From contig JAAUZJ010000047.1 in NCBI GenBank assembly GCA_014804695.1, positions 1 to 64,000 of the forward strand: DNA of 64,000 bases. The letters are read 5' to 3'. Below the pieces are notes generated by a model. That model made no database searches. It had not been told where the DNA came from and saw only the letters and a list, made by a program, of their open reading frames with translations. The number at the start of each line of letters is the position of its first letter. Position 1 is the stretch's first letter. Of the stretch, positions 41,421-51,025 are shown in pieces. The position numbers and the translations under genes are program-made. Source of the DNA: Lachnospiraceae bacterium (GTDB lineage: Bacteria > Bacillota > Clostridia > Lachnospirales > Lachnospiraceae).

Positions 41421-41477
41421 GCGATATTTGTGACTGGTAAGTCACAAATTCGCAGGTGAAAAATTCATTTTTCACCT
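41421..41477. repeat. double-hairpin element, family B copy 3
   Basis: GCGATATTTGTGACTGGTAAGTCACAAATTCGC then AGGTGAAAAATTCATTTTTCACCT; contains the TGA stop of the upstream gene. Confidence 0.85.
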
Positions 41478-42206
41478 TTGTATGGAGTCAATCTTATCGC
41501 CACTGATACGCATGGCTTCCCGTATATATTTATCACTCATTCCGGTTTCTTCCATAAGTTCTTCAACCGTAACCTTACGGTGCAGATCTTTCGACAATTC
41601 ATTGGCCTTATCCGCTACCTTATTGACCTTGTCGGCAATCTTTCGGTATTTTTTAACCTCTTCGGCATTTTCTGCAATATACTCTTCCATTGCATCCATT
41701 ACCATTTTAGCCAGCATTCCCTGTGCTTCGCCCGCATGTTCCAATGCGCCTAACATCGTCACACCCATTGTAACGGCCACGTTGCCCTCTCCAATCAGGT
41801 CTTCGAGAAATACACCTTGTCCTGCATAGAGTTTAGCTATTTCAACAACCTGAGGAATAAAAACATTTATAAGACTCCTCTGTGCATTCAAATCCCCTGC
41901 CATCGCAGACAATGTAATTGCTTCTTTCTCACCTTCCGATACCTCCGGCAGTTCCTTTAGCTGATTCAAATACTCCTCTAAATAATCAACTTCTTCTTCA
42001 CTAAGGTACTCTTCCGGATTTAGCGGCTCACCTATTCCGATTCCATGCTTCTTAAGATAGTCAAACACCAATTCTAGTTTATCAGCATTAAGTTCAAGTG
42101 CTGCAAAGGCTTTTTCAACCTGCTCTTTTGAAATGCAATTGCCCTGTTCCCTGGCAATACCTCGCACCAATTCGAGTGTCTTTCCAAATTCTATTTCACG
42201 ATTCAT
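41472..42206 (-). CDS. sigma-70-like protein lacking an evident region 4
   Basis: Sigma region 2-like (AQRSLINVFIPQVVEIAKLYAGQGVFLEDLIGEGNVAV) and region 3-like (RKVTVEELMEETGMSDKYIREAMRISGD). Confidence 0.7.
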   Translation of the reverse strand: MNREIEFGKTLELVRGIAREQGNCISKEQVEKAFAALELNADKLELVFDYLKKHGIGIGEPLNPEEYLSEEEVDYLEEYLNQLKELPEVSEGEKEAITLSAMAGDLNAQRSLINVFIPQVVEIAKLYAGQGVFLEDLIGEGNVAVTMGVTMLGALEHAGEAQGMLAKMVMDAMEEYIAENAEEVKKYRKIADKVNKVADKANELSKDLHRKVTVEELMEETGMSDKYIREAMRISGDKIDSIQR

Positions 42207-42274
42207 ATATAAATACTAACCTCTCCGTCTTTACTTAATATTTAGGTAATTGCGAAACGCCTTTCCAATACCCA

Positions 42275-42357
42275 GAACTTAGACACTATAAACAAAAGAA
42301 AGGGGTGAGTTCGCTCCCGCGGTCGAACCCCGTCTTTTGTTTATATTGTCTAAGTTC
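42275..42357. repeat. long palindrome, family A copy 4
   Basis: GAACTTAGACACTATAAACAAAAGA...TCTTTTGTTTATATTGTCTAAGTTC around GGGGTGAGTTCGCTCCCGCGGTCGAACCCC. Confidence 0.9.
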
Positions 42358-42386
42358 GTGGCATTATACATCATTTCGCAATCCCC

Positions 42387-43259
42387 CTACTGCATCTTAA
42401 CGTGTGTATGCGTATACAAATGCTCCTCACAGTATTCATAGTTCCCTTCGCACTTAGAGCAAAACCTAAACTGCATCTGCGGGCTATCCACTTCAGTTCT
42501 TCCGCAAATCGCGCATTTATGCTTAGTAATACCTGCGCTTCCACGTCTGACATCACGCTTAAATTCCTGCCGCCTGTGTATCTGCTTAGGATTTAGATGC
42601 ATCATATTCCTTGACGTAACAAAGAATACGACAAAGTTAAGCAATGAGGCTGCAATCGCAAATTTGACATTCATATCTCCCTGTAAGAACGAAAATACCA
42701 GCACGACTCCATATATAACGCCAAGCCATTTAACTTTTATCGGAATAACAAACATAAGCAAAACTTGTACCTCCGGAAAAGTCGCAGCAAAAGCAAGGAA
42801 TATTGACATATTTACATAGTAGGTGCTGAAATACATTGAGACTCCCAAAAAATACATCGCTATGCCCTCAGAACCAAGCATAGCCAGTTCTTTTCCATAA
42901 AGCAGATAGGTAAATCCCATAAGCAGGAAACTTCCGGCAATCGTAAAGAGCATTCCCTCAAAGAGATAAACATTATACCTATATGTTCCCCATGTTCTCT
43001 CTAATGTAGTTCCGATTGAACAGTAGAAATACAGCATTATCAGAGTAAAAAATATATTCGACTCGCTTGGCGGAATTAAGATCCATGTCACAAGCCTCCA
43101 TATCTGTCCATGCAAAATGGCATAAGGACTAAGCGTAAGATAATATATGATACTTGGCGCCATTATCTCAATCAAGTACCCTATTGCATAACAGCTGACC
43201 AGCACAAACGACAGATTCCTAATCGCATATTTTCCAAATTTCTTCTCAAACGAACTCAT
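42387..43259 (-). CDS. rhomboid/Derlin-like membrane protein with C-terminal zinc ribbon
   Basis: Multiple TMs; LSPYAILHGQIWRLVTWILIPP; C-term CAICGRTEVDSPQMQFRFCSKCEGNYEYC. Confidence 0.65.
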   Translation of the reverse strand: MSSFEKKFGKYAIRNLSFVLVSCYAIGYLIEIMAPSIIYYLTLSPYAILHGQIWRLVTWILIPPSESNIFFTLIMLYFYCSIGTTLERTWGTYRYNVYLFEGMLFTIAGSFLLMGFTYLLYGKELAMLGSEGIAMYFLGVSMYFSTYYVNMSIFLAFAATFPEVQVLLMFVIPIKVKWLGVIYGVVLVFSFLQGDMNVKFAIAASLLNFVVFFVTSRNMMHLNPKQIHRRQEFKRDVRRGSAGITKHKCAICGRTEVDSPQMQFRFCSKCEGNYEYCEEHLYTHTHVKMQ

Positions 43260-43417
43260 CACATTCCTCCAAAATCTGCGAATCTCGCAGTAAAAAGTTG
43301 AATATATTCTATCATTACTACTTTTAAAAGTAAATGTCACTCTTGATAAATAAATTAAAATAATAAAAATTTAATATTTACATTTTAAAAACTTAATAAA
43401 TTCCAGAAAACTGCTGA

Positions 43418-43446
43418 TTGCTTTTTTAAAATAACTGTCGTATAAT
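43418..43446 (+). promoter_or_regulatory. candidate sigma-A promoter upstream of the activase
   Basis: TTGCTT-17 nt-TATAAT. Confidence 0.65.
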
Positions 43447-43540
43447 GACTTAGCATGTCAAAATACATTAAATAAGAAAGGTTTTTGTAATTTTTTCCAT
43501 AAAAAATAAATTTTTTCAATTATAGAGGAGTGATAAACAG

Positions 43541-46500
43541 ATGAATCAGATGCAATATACTCTCGGTATTGATATTGGCTCCACTACGGTGAAGATAGCG
43601 ATTCTGGATGAAAAACATCAGATTCTCTTTTCAGATTACCAAAGGCATTATGCCAATATAAGGGAGACTTTGTCTACGCTTTTGCAACTCGCGTATGAGA
43701 AGCTTGGAAATATTACCCTGCATCCCATGATCACCGGTTCGGGCGGACTTACGCTTGCCAATCACCTGGGGGTTCCTTTTGTACAGGAGGTAATTGCCGT
43801 ATCTACGTCCCTTAAGGATTTGGCGCCGGTCACTGATGTTGCGATTGAGCTTGGCGGTGAGGATGCCAAGATCATTTACTTTGAGGGCGGCAACGTTGAA
43901 CAGCGTATGAACGGAATCTGTGCCGGCGGTACAGGTTCTTTTATAGACCAGATGGCATCGCTTTTACAGACCGATGCATCGGGCTTAAATGAGTATGCCA
44001 AAAATTACCATCTCTTATACACAATTGCAGCAAGATGCGGCGTGTTTGCCAAGTCGGATATACAGCCGTTAATTAATGAAGGGGCAACCAAAGAGGACTT
44101 ATCAGCGTCTATTTTCCAGGCGGTAGTCAACCAGACCATAAGCGGACTTGCCTGCGGCAAACCTATAAGGGGACACGTTGCTTTCCTCGGCGGGCCGCTG
44201 CACTTTTTATCAGAGCTTAAACAGTCATTTATACGGACTCTCAAATTGGATGACGACCATATTATAGATGTGGACAACTCACATTTGTTTGCGGCTATCG
44301 GTTCTGCCTTAAACGCAAAGGAAGACGTAAGCTATTCCATGCAGGAAATGGTGGATAAACTTTCCAGTGATATCAAGATGGAATTTGAAGTAGAGCGCAT
44401 GGATCCGCTTTTTGCCAATAAGCAGGAATACGACGAATTCTGCGCAAGGCATTCGATTCACCATGTAAAAACTGACGTTTTATCGTCATACCGTGGCAAC
44501 TGCTTCCTTGGAATCGACGCAGGAAGCACTACTACTAAGATTGCGCTTGTCGGCGAGGATGGCTCGCTGCTCTATTCTTTTTACAGCAATAACGACGGAA
44601 GCCCGCTGAAAACGGCTATCCGCTCAATTAAAGAAATTTATGGGAAACTTCCCGAAGGTGTGAAAATCGTGCGCTCCTGTTCTACCGGATACGGTGAAGC
44701 GCTGATGAAAGCGGCCTTTTTACTTGACGACGGCGAGGTTGAGACCGTTGCGCACTACTACGCCGCGGCTTTCTTCAACCCTGATGTTGACTGTATTCTC
44801 GACATCGGCGGTCAGGATATGAAATGTATTAAGATCAAAAACCAGACCGTAGACAGCGTTCAGCTAAACGAAGCCTGTTCTTCGGGATGCGGCTCGTTTA
44901 TTGAAACCTTTGCCAAATCGCTTAATTACAGCGTACAGGATTTCGCCGACGCTGCCCTTTTTGCCGAGCATCCGATCGATCTCGGTACAAGATGTACGGT
45001 ATTTATGAACTCTAAGGTAAAGCAGGCGCAAAAAGAAGGGGCTTCCGTTTCCGATATTTCCGCCGGGCTTGCCTATTCGGTAATTAAAAACGCACTCTTT
45101 AAGGTTATCAAAGTCTCCGATGCATCGGAACTTGGTAAAAATATTGTCGTGCAGGGCGGTACTTTTTACAATGACGCAGTTCTCAGGAGTTTTGAAAAAA
45201 TAGCGGACTGCGAAGCAATAAGACCGGATATTGCCGGAATTATGGGCGCTTTCGGCGCAGCGCTCATTGCGAGAGAGAATTATAAAGAGGGCTATCAGTC
45301 CACTATGCTTAGTATTGACAAAATCAATACACTGCAGTTTGACACCAGCATGGCAAAATGTAAGGGATGTACCAATAACTGCCGCTTAACCATCAATAAA
45401 TTTACGGGAGGCCGTCAATATATCTCAGGAAACCGCTGCGAAAGAGGTCTTGGTAAGAGCAAGAATGAAAACGGCGTTCCTAACCTTTTTGACTATAAGT
45501 TAAAAAGGATTTTCTCCTATGAACCGCTTGCTGCCGATGAAGCCGTAAGGGGAACCGTCGGTATTCCGAGAGTTTTGAATATGTATGAAAACTATCCGTT
45601 CTGGTTCACATTTTTTACCAAACTGGGCTACAAGGTTGTGCTCTCACCGGTCTCTAACCGCAAGATTTACGAGCTTGGAATCGAATCTATACCAAGTGAA
45701 TCGGAATGTTATCCGGCCAAGTTAGCACACGGGCATGTGACATGGCTTATCAAACAGGGCGTTGACTTTATCTTCTATCCGGCGCTTTTTTATGAAAGAA
45801 ACGAGTTCCCGGATTCAAATGACCATTATAACTGCCCTATAGTTACGTCTTATTCCGAAAATATTAAAAATAATGTTGAAGAAATCGGCAGAGGCGAGGT
45901 TGTATTCCGTAATCCGTTCATGTCTTTCAGGGATTTAAAAACAGTTACCGAAGCCCTTACAAAAGAGTTTTCCGCGCTTCCAATAACAGATGTTATTGAT
46001 GCGTGTGAAGCCGGATGGAATGAGCTTGAAAATGCAAGAACCGATATGAAAAAGAAGGGCGAAGAGGTTCTTAAATATATGGAAACCAACCATAAACGCG
46101 GAATAGTGCTTGCCGGCCGTCCCTATCATATAGATCCGGAAATTAATCATGGTATTCCGGAACTTATCAACTCTTATGATATTGCCGTACTGACCGAGGA
46201 CAGCGTCTCTCATCTGGCAGCTCCGGAAAGACCGCTCATCGTCTCCGACCAGTGGATGTATCATTCCAGATTGTATGCTGCGGCAAGCTTTGTAAAAACA
46301 AGGGAGGATCTGGATCTTATTCAGCTAAACTCCTTTGGGTGCGGATTGGATGCTGTTACAACGGATCAGGTCAATGATATTCTGTCCGGTTCCGATAAGA
46401 TTTATACCTGCCTTAAAATTGATGAGGTAAACAATTTAGGCGCTGCAAGAATCCGTATCCGCTCACTGCTCTCAGCAATTAAAGTCCGCGAGCAGAAACA

Positions 46501-47779
46501 AAAGAAACGTGTGATTCATTCGAGTGCTATTAATAAAGTGGCCTTTACTGAAGAAATGCGCAAGGATTATACGATTCTTTGTCCGCAGATGTCTCCTATA
46601 CACTTTGAGGTGTTACAGGCTGCTTTCAGCGCCTGTGGATATAATTTCGAGGTACTTGACAATGACAACCGCCGCGCCGTAGACGTCGGCCTTAAATATG
46701 TAAATAATGACGCCTGCTATCCATCTCTTATGGTAGTCGGACAGATCATGGACGCCCTGCTTTCCGGTAAATATGATTTGAATAAAGTAGCAATCATTAT
46801 GACTCAGACAGGCGGCGGCTGTCGTGCCACCAACTACGTAGGTTTTATAAGAAGGGCTTTAGAAAAAGCCGGTATGGCTCAGATTCCGGTTATTTCACTG
46901 AATCTGGCAGGCATTGAAAGCAATCCCGGTTTCCACTTAAATGCAGATATGTTCATGCGCGCTGCCTACGCTGCCATATTTGGCGACATATTCATGCGCT
47001 GCGTCTATCGGATGCGTCCTTATGAAAAAGAAGCCGGCTCTGTAGAAGCAGTTCATCAAAAATGGGTAGAAAAATGTCGCAAATTTGTTTCGCAAAAGCA
47101 TATGAACTACTTTACTTTCTGCAAAATGTGCCGTGAAATAATTAAAGATTTTGATAACATAGAAATTACGGATGTGATAAAGCCTCGTGTAGGTATCGTG
47201 GGCGAAATCCTCGTTAAGTTCGCACCCGCTGCAAATAATCATCTGGTAGAACTTCTCGAAGCCGAAGGTGCAGAGGCCGTAGTTCCGGATTTAATCGACT
47301 TCCTGCTCTACTGCTTCTATAACCAGATTTATAAAGCCGAGAATTTAGGTAAGTCAAATAAAGCTGCATTTATTTCAAGACTCGGTATACGCGCAATTGA
47401 AATGCTTCGCGGCAGCGCCCACAAAGCATTTGAGAAAAGCCGTCATTTTGATCCGCCTACAAGTATTTATACTCTTGTGGATTATGCCAAACCGATTGTT
47501 GACATCGGCAACCAGACAGGTGAGGGATGGTTCCTTACAGGCGAGATGATAGAGCTTATTCACAGCGGCGTCAACAATATCGTCTGCACACAGCCTTTTG
47601 GCTGCCTGCCCAACCACGTTGTAGGCAAGGGTGTTATTAAAGAACTTAGAAAACGCTATCCGCTCTCTAATATCGTGGCAATCGACTACGATCCCGGAGC
47701 AAGCGAAGTCAACCAGCTCAACCGTATCAAGCTGATGCTGTCTACGGCCCAGAAGAACTTGAAGAAGCAGATTAGCTAA
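43541..47779 (+). CDS. 2-hydroxyacyl-CoA dehydratase activase, large multi-domain form
   Basis: Two ASKHA/BadF-type domains ([34 protein letters not shown]), DUF2229-like and dehydratase-like C-terminal domains. Confidence 0.93.
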   Translation: MNQMQYTLGIDIGSTTVKIAILDEKHQILFSDYQRHYANIRETLSTLLQLAYEKLGNITLHPMITGSGGLTLANHLGVPFVQEVIAVSTSLKDLAPVTDVAIELGGEDAKIIYFEGGNVEQRMNGICAGGTGSFIDQMASLLQTDASGLNEYAKNYHLLYTIAARCGVFAKSDIQPLINEGATKEDLSASIFQAVVNQTISGLACGKPIRGHVAFLGGPLHFLSELKQSFIRTLKLDDDHIIDVDNSHLFAAIGSALNAKEDVSYSMQEMVDKLSSDIKMEFEVERMDPLFANKQEYDEFCARHSIHHVKTDVLSSYRGNCFLGIDAGSTTTKIALVGEDGSLLYSFYSNNDGSPLKTAIRSIKEIYGKLPEGVKIVRSCSTGYGEALMKAAFLLDDGEVETVAHYYAAAFFNPDVDCILDIGGQDMKCIKIKNQTVDSVQLNEACSSGCGSFIETFAKSLNYSVQDFADAALFAEHPIDLGTRCTVFMNSKVKQAQKEGASVSDISAGLAYSVIKNALFKVIKVSDASELGKNIVVQGGTFYNDAVLRSFEKIADCEAIRPDIAGIMGAFGAALIARENYKEGYQSTMLSIDKINTLQFDTSMAKCKGCTNNCRLTINKFTGGRQYISGNRCERGLGKSKNENGVPNLFDYKLKRIFSYEPLAADEAVRGTVGIPRVLNMYENYPFWFTFFTKLGYKVVLSPVSNRKIYELGIESIPSESECYPAKLAHGHVTWLIKQGVDFIFYPALFYERNEFPDSNDHYNCPIVTSYSENIKNNVEEIGRGEVVFRNPFMSFRDLKTVTEALTKEFSALPITDVIDACEAGWNELENARTDMKKKGEEVLKYMETNHKRGIVLAGRPYHIDPEINHGIPELINSYDIAVLTEDSVSHLAAPERPLIVSDQWMYHSRLYAAASFVKTREDLDLIQLNSFGCGLDAVTTDQVNDILSGSDKIYTCLKIDEVNNLGAARIRIRSLLSAIKVREQKQKKRVIHSSAINKVAFTEEMRKDYTILCPQMSPIHFEVLQAAFSACGYNFEVLDNDNRRAVDVGLKYVNNDACYPSLMVVGQIMDALLSGKYDLNKVAIIMTQTGGGCRATNYVGFIRRALEKAGMAQIPVISLNLAGIESNPGFHLNADMFMRAAYAAIFGDIFMRCVYRMRPYEKEAGSVEAVHQKWVEKCRKFVSQKHMNYFTFCKMCREIIKDFDNIEITDVIKPRVGIVGEILVKFAPAANNHLVELLEAEGAEAVVPDLIDFLLYCFYNQIYKAENLGKSNKAAFISRLGIRAIEMLRGSAHKAFEKSRHFDPPTSIYTLVDYAKPIVDIGNQTGEGWFLTGEMIELIHSGVNNIVCTQPFGCLPNHVVGKGVIKELRKRYPLSNIVAIDYDPGASEVNQLNRIKLMLSTAQKNLKKQIS

Positions 47780-47821
47780 AACAACGGACTTCACGCTTTG
47801 CGAGCTGTCCTTATGTCAATT

Positions 47822-47858
47822 AAAAAGCAGGTGTAATTTAATTATTACATCTGCTTTC
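47822..47858. terminator. bidirectional terminator between convergent genes
   Basis: AAAAAGCAGGTGTAATTTAATTATTACATCTGCTTTC. Confidence 0.7.
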
Positions 47859-48021
47859 TTACTATACCATATTCATCATCTAATTGATAGAATGAACAAT
47901 CGAAATCTCCGCCGCTTAGGAATCGGCTCATATCGTCCTCGTCCAAGTCTACCATACATACGTAACATTCATAGTCCTCATCATAAACATAGTTTATGCA
48001 GGAATCGCAATGACAACTCAT
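47845..48021 (-). CDS. small Cys-rich protein, DUF6472-like (58 aa)
   Basis: MSCHCDSCINYVYDEDYECYVCMVDLDEDDMSRFLSGGDFDCSFYQLDDEYGIVRKQM; missed by ORF track; family recalled from memory. Confidence 0.75.
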   Translation of the reverse strand: MSCHCDSCINYVYDEDYECYVCMVDLDEDDMSRFLSGGDFDCSFYQLDDEYGIVRKQM

Positions 48022-48056
48022 ATTTCTTAAACCTCAATTACATCTCTATTGTCCTG

Positions 48057-48347
48057 TTAATAAAAGGACTTCTCCATTTTACGATTGATGAATTTGACTT
48101 TGCTTCTTTCATCTTCAATCAATGGCTGTATCGCCTCGTCAGCGTCCTCTTTTTGAAGCTGGTTTACACAAAATACACAGGTTCCGAACTTATCACCCGA
48201 AAACATCTTGGGTTTCTCCCATTTCACATAATAAGAAACCCTGCTCTTTAACAAAAGCTTCTCAATCTTTTCTTTGGTATCCATATCCATAACCTGGCAC
48301 CATTCCAACTCATTATGCACCTTAACTTTTTGATATGCCGTCTCCAT
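48057..48347 (-). CDS. hypothetical protein
   Basis: ORF METAYQKVKVHNELEWCQVM, preceded by GAAAGGCATGG. Confidence 0.65.
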   Translation of the reverse strand: METAYQKVKVHNELEWCQVMDMDTKEKIEKLLLKSRVSYYVKWEKPKMFSGDKFGTCVFCVNQLQKEDADEAIQPLIEDERSKVKFINRKMEKSFY

Positions 48348-48420
48348 TGTATTTACCATGCCTTTCTTTCAAGCCTGTTGCCTTACTTATTATATCCCTT
48401 TTTATCACAATGTGCAAGCC

Positions 48421-48449
48421 TTGCAGAATAAGGTAATTTATGTTATTCT
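48421..48449 (+). promoter_or_regulatory. candidate metA promoter
   Basis: TTGCAG-17 nt-TATTCT, 40 nt upstream of the metA ATG. Confidence 0.55.
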
Positions 48450-48489
48450 TGTAATCGGTGTAGTAAAACTTAAGAAACGGAGAATCGAC

Positions 48490-49407
48490 ATGCCAATCAA
48501 AATTCAGGACTCACTTCCCGCAAGGGCTACTTTAGAGAGCGAAAATATATTCGTAATGACCGAACATCGCGCTATCCATCAGGATATCAGACCTTTAAAT
48601 ATGCTGATCTTAAATCTTATGCCGACTAAAATCATTACGGAAACCCAGCTTCTGCGTAAGCTTTCAAACTCTCCCCTTCAGGTATCGGTAGAGTTTCTTC
48701 AGACTGCAAGCTACACTCCGCAGCATGTGGATTCCAATCATCTTGAATCTTTTTATACCACTTTCGATCAGGTAAAAGATCGTAAATTCGACGGCATGAT
48801 AATCACCGGCGCGCCTTTGGATTACGTAAAATTTGAAGACGTCACCTATTGGGACGAGCTCTGCACCATTATGGAATGGGGCAAAACCCACGTTCACTGT
48901 ACACTCCACCTATGCTGGGGCGCTTTTGCCGGACTGTACTACTTCTACGGCCTTGAACGCTATGACATGAAAGATAAATTATCCGGCGTCTACTCCCATA
49001 AAGTCCTAAAAAAAACATCCCCTCTTTTCAGGGGTTTTGACGATATCTTCTATGCACCGCAATCCCGCGCAATGGGAATTGAGGCAGAGAAAATCTTATC
49101 TGTTCCCGAACTTGAATTAATGGCAGTCTCCGATGAGGCAGGCGTTTCTATCGTAAAAAGCACCGACAGCCGCCACTTATTCGTCACCTGCCATCCCGAA
49201 TACGACGCTGACACCCTCGCCAAGGAATACTACCGTGACTTGGAAAAAGGGCTGAATCCAAACATCCCGGTCAATTACTTCCCTGATGATGATCCAAGTA
49301 AGGAGCCTATTGTTAATTGGCGCTCTACGGGGCAGCTGCTGTATTCTAATTGGTTGAATTATTATGTATATCAGACTACGCCGTATGATATACACAGGAT
49401 TGAATAA
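48490..49407 (+). CDS. metA: homoserine O-acyltransferase MetA
   Basis: MPIKIQDSLPARATLESENIFVM, RPLNMLILNLMPTKIITETQLLR, CWGAFAGLYY; start set to ATG at 48490. Confidence 0.97.
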   Translation: MPIKIQDSLPARATLESENIFVMTEHRAIHQDIRPLNMLILNLMPTKIITETQLLRKLSNSPLQVSVEFLQTASYTPQHVDSNHLESFYTTFDQVKDRKFDGMIITGAPLDYVKFEDVTYWDELCTIMEWGKTHVHCTLHLCWGAFAGLYYFYGLERYDMKDKLSGVYSHKVLKKTSPLFRGFDDIFYAPQSRAMGIEAEKILSVPELELMAVSDEAGVSIVKSTDSRHLFVTCHPEYDADTLAKEYYRDLEKGLNPNIPVNYFPDDDPSKEPIVNWRSTGQLLYSNWLNYYVYQTTPYDIHRIE

Positions 49408-49548
49408 ATGTCGCATAAAATTTCCCAATTTTTCCTCACAGCTTTGGACATGCATCAGCAGGTTAAATAATAATTTTGAGTATAAGAAAAAGCATCTAGA
49501 TTTTATTTTCCAAATGCTTTCACTAAATACTTCATATCTTTCTTTATA

Positions 49549-50082
49549 TTATTCAACTTTTAACGTGAATCCTTCATAAATGCTTACTGGTATATCCATG
49601 CCAAAAGAGTATTCTTCCATATTATCTTGCTCAAAATCATATACTGTCACCACTTTTTTATCCGGATCAACAACCCAATACTCTCTCACATCTGCAGTAC
49701 GATATTTAAATAACTTCTTATAATAGTCCATCTTGCGACTACTTGAGGAAACAATTTCAATTATCCAATCAGGTGCACCATTACATCCCTTATCCGTAAT
49801 TTTATTTTTATCACAAATCACAGATATATCTGGCTCCACATAGTTACTATCATTCTTATTTAGAAAAACCGCAAACGGCGCCGGAAACACTTCACACTCA
49901 CCTCCATGGCTTTGAATATAATTTCCGATTTCTCTATCAAAGAAATGAACTAATCTTTGATGATTTGTATTCGGTGGTGCCATATAATAGATTTTTCCAT
50001 CAATTAACTCAGCTCGTTCTCCGTCTGGTAGTGTATAAATATCTTCAATAGTGTATATTTCTTCTTTTTTCAATGCATCCAT
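49549..50082 (-). CDS. Uma2 (DUF820) family endonuclease-like protein
   Basis: YTLPDGERAELIDGKIYYMAPPNTNHQRLV...VEPDISVICDKNKI...WIIEIVSSSS. Confidence 0.93.
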   Translation of the reverse strand: MDALKKEEIYTIEDIYTLPDGERAELIDGKIYYMAPPNTNHQRLVHFFDREIGNYIQSHGGECEVFPAPFAVFLNKNDSNYVEPDISVICDKNKITDKGCNGAPDWIIEIVSSSSRKMDYYKKLFKYRTADVREYWVVDPDKKVVTVYDFEQDNMEEYSFGMDIPVSIYEGFTLKVE

Positions 50083-50269
50083 GACTTCACCTACTTTCCA
50101 ATAATATTATACACCATTTAATTACAAATTACCACATTAGACACCGCTATATCCATTGCTCCCAACATGATCCATATCACCATGGGTGTTAAGCAGCTCT
50201 ATTTTCAAATTTAATAATAACATATATATCGTCCAATTCCCACAAGAACTGTTGATATAAAATGTTATT

Positions 50270-50287
50270 TTTCAGCTTCATTTCAGC
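50270..50287 (+). promoter_or_regulatory. candidate response-regulator operator: TTTCAGC-N4-TTTCAGC
   Basis: 11-bp-phased direct repeats upstream of TATAAT at 50300..50305; same arrangement upstream of the adaptor operon. Confidence 0.7.
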
Positions 50288-50334
50288 GTTAAAATATACT
50301 ATAATTACAAAAGGATTTTATTAGGGGAAGCATT

Positions 50335-51006
50335 ATGAAAATACTTATAATCGAAGATGAGAAACTGCTGGCAGATTCTATTAAGACGTTATTGTTAAAT
50401 AAGGGCTTTGAGGTTGAGGTTGCCTATGACGGAGAAACCGGTACTGAATATGCGGAACTTGGCATCTATGATCTTTTGATTCTGGATGTGATGATGCCTA
50501 AAATGAACGGTTACGAAGTTGCCAGAAAAGTACGTTCCCAAAAGTGCGGAACCCCTATTTTAATGCTGACAGCAAAATCAAGTGTGGAAGACCGTATTAC
50601 AGGGTTGAACGCCGGGGCTGATTACTATCTGACCAAGCCCTTTGACACCAGGGAACTTCTTGCATGCATCAATGCACTGCTGCGTCGTCAGGGAACACAG
50701 GTAAATGAAGTTACATATGGCAATACCTCTCTTGACTTATCCTCCGGTATTCTGATATGCGGGACAAACTCTGTCCGGCTGTCTGCAAAAGAATTTGACA
50801 TTATGCGTTTTCTCCTCCAGTCAGGCAGCCGTAATCTTTCCAAGGAAGTAATTCTCGCAAGAGTATGGGGTTACGACTCTGATGCAGTGGAAAACCATGT
50901 AGAAGTTTATGTCGGCTTTTTACGCAAGAAATTGGCAAGCATAGGTTCCAACATCCGTATAGAAGCAATACGCAAAATGGGATACCATTTGGAAGTAGAA
51001 GGTTGA
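50335..51006 (+). CDS. OmpR-family response regulator
   Basis: ILIIEDEKLLADSIKTLL, LLILDVMMPKMNGYEVA; C-terminal winged helix. Confidence 0.96.
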   Translation: MKILIIEDEKLLADSIKTLLLNKGFEVEVAYDGETGTEYAELGIYDLLILDVMMPKMNGYEVARKVRSQKCGTPILMLTAKSSVEDRITGLNAGADYYLTKPFDTRELLACINALLRRQGTQVNEVTYGNTSLDLSSGILICGTNSVRLSAKEFDIMRFLLQSGSRNLSKEVILARVWGYDSDAVENHVEVYVGFLRKKLASIGSNIRIEAIRKMGYHLEVEG

Positions 51007-51025
51007 AAGGAACGAGGTTATAAAG

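Noticed and set aside
43541-47779. Very large activase as a potentially novel fusion
   Set aside because: Large activase fusions of this form are widespread in Clostridia.
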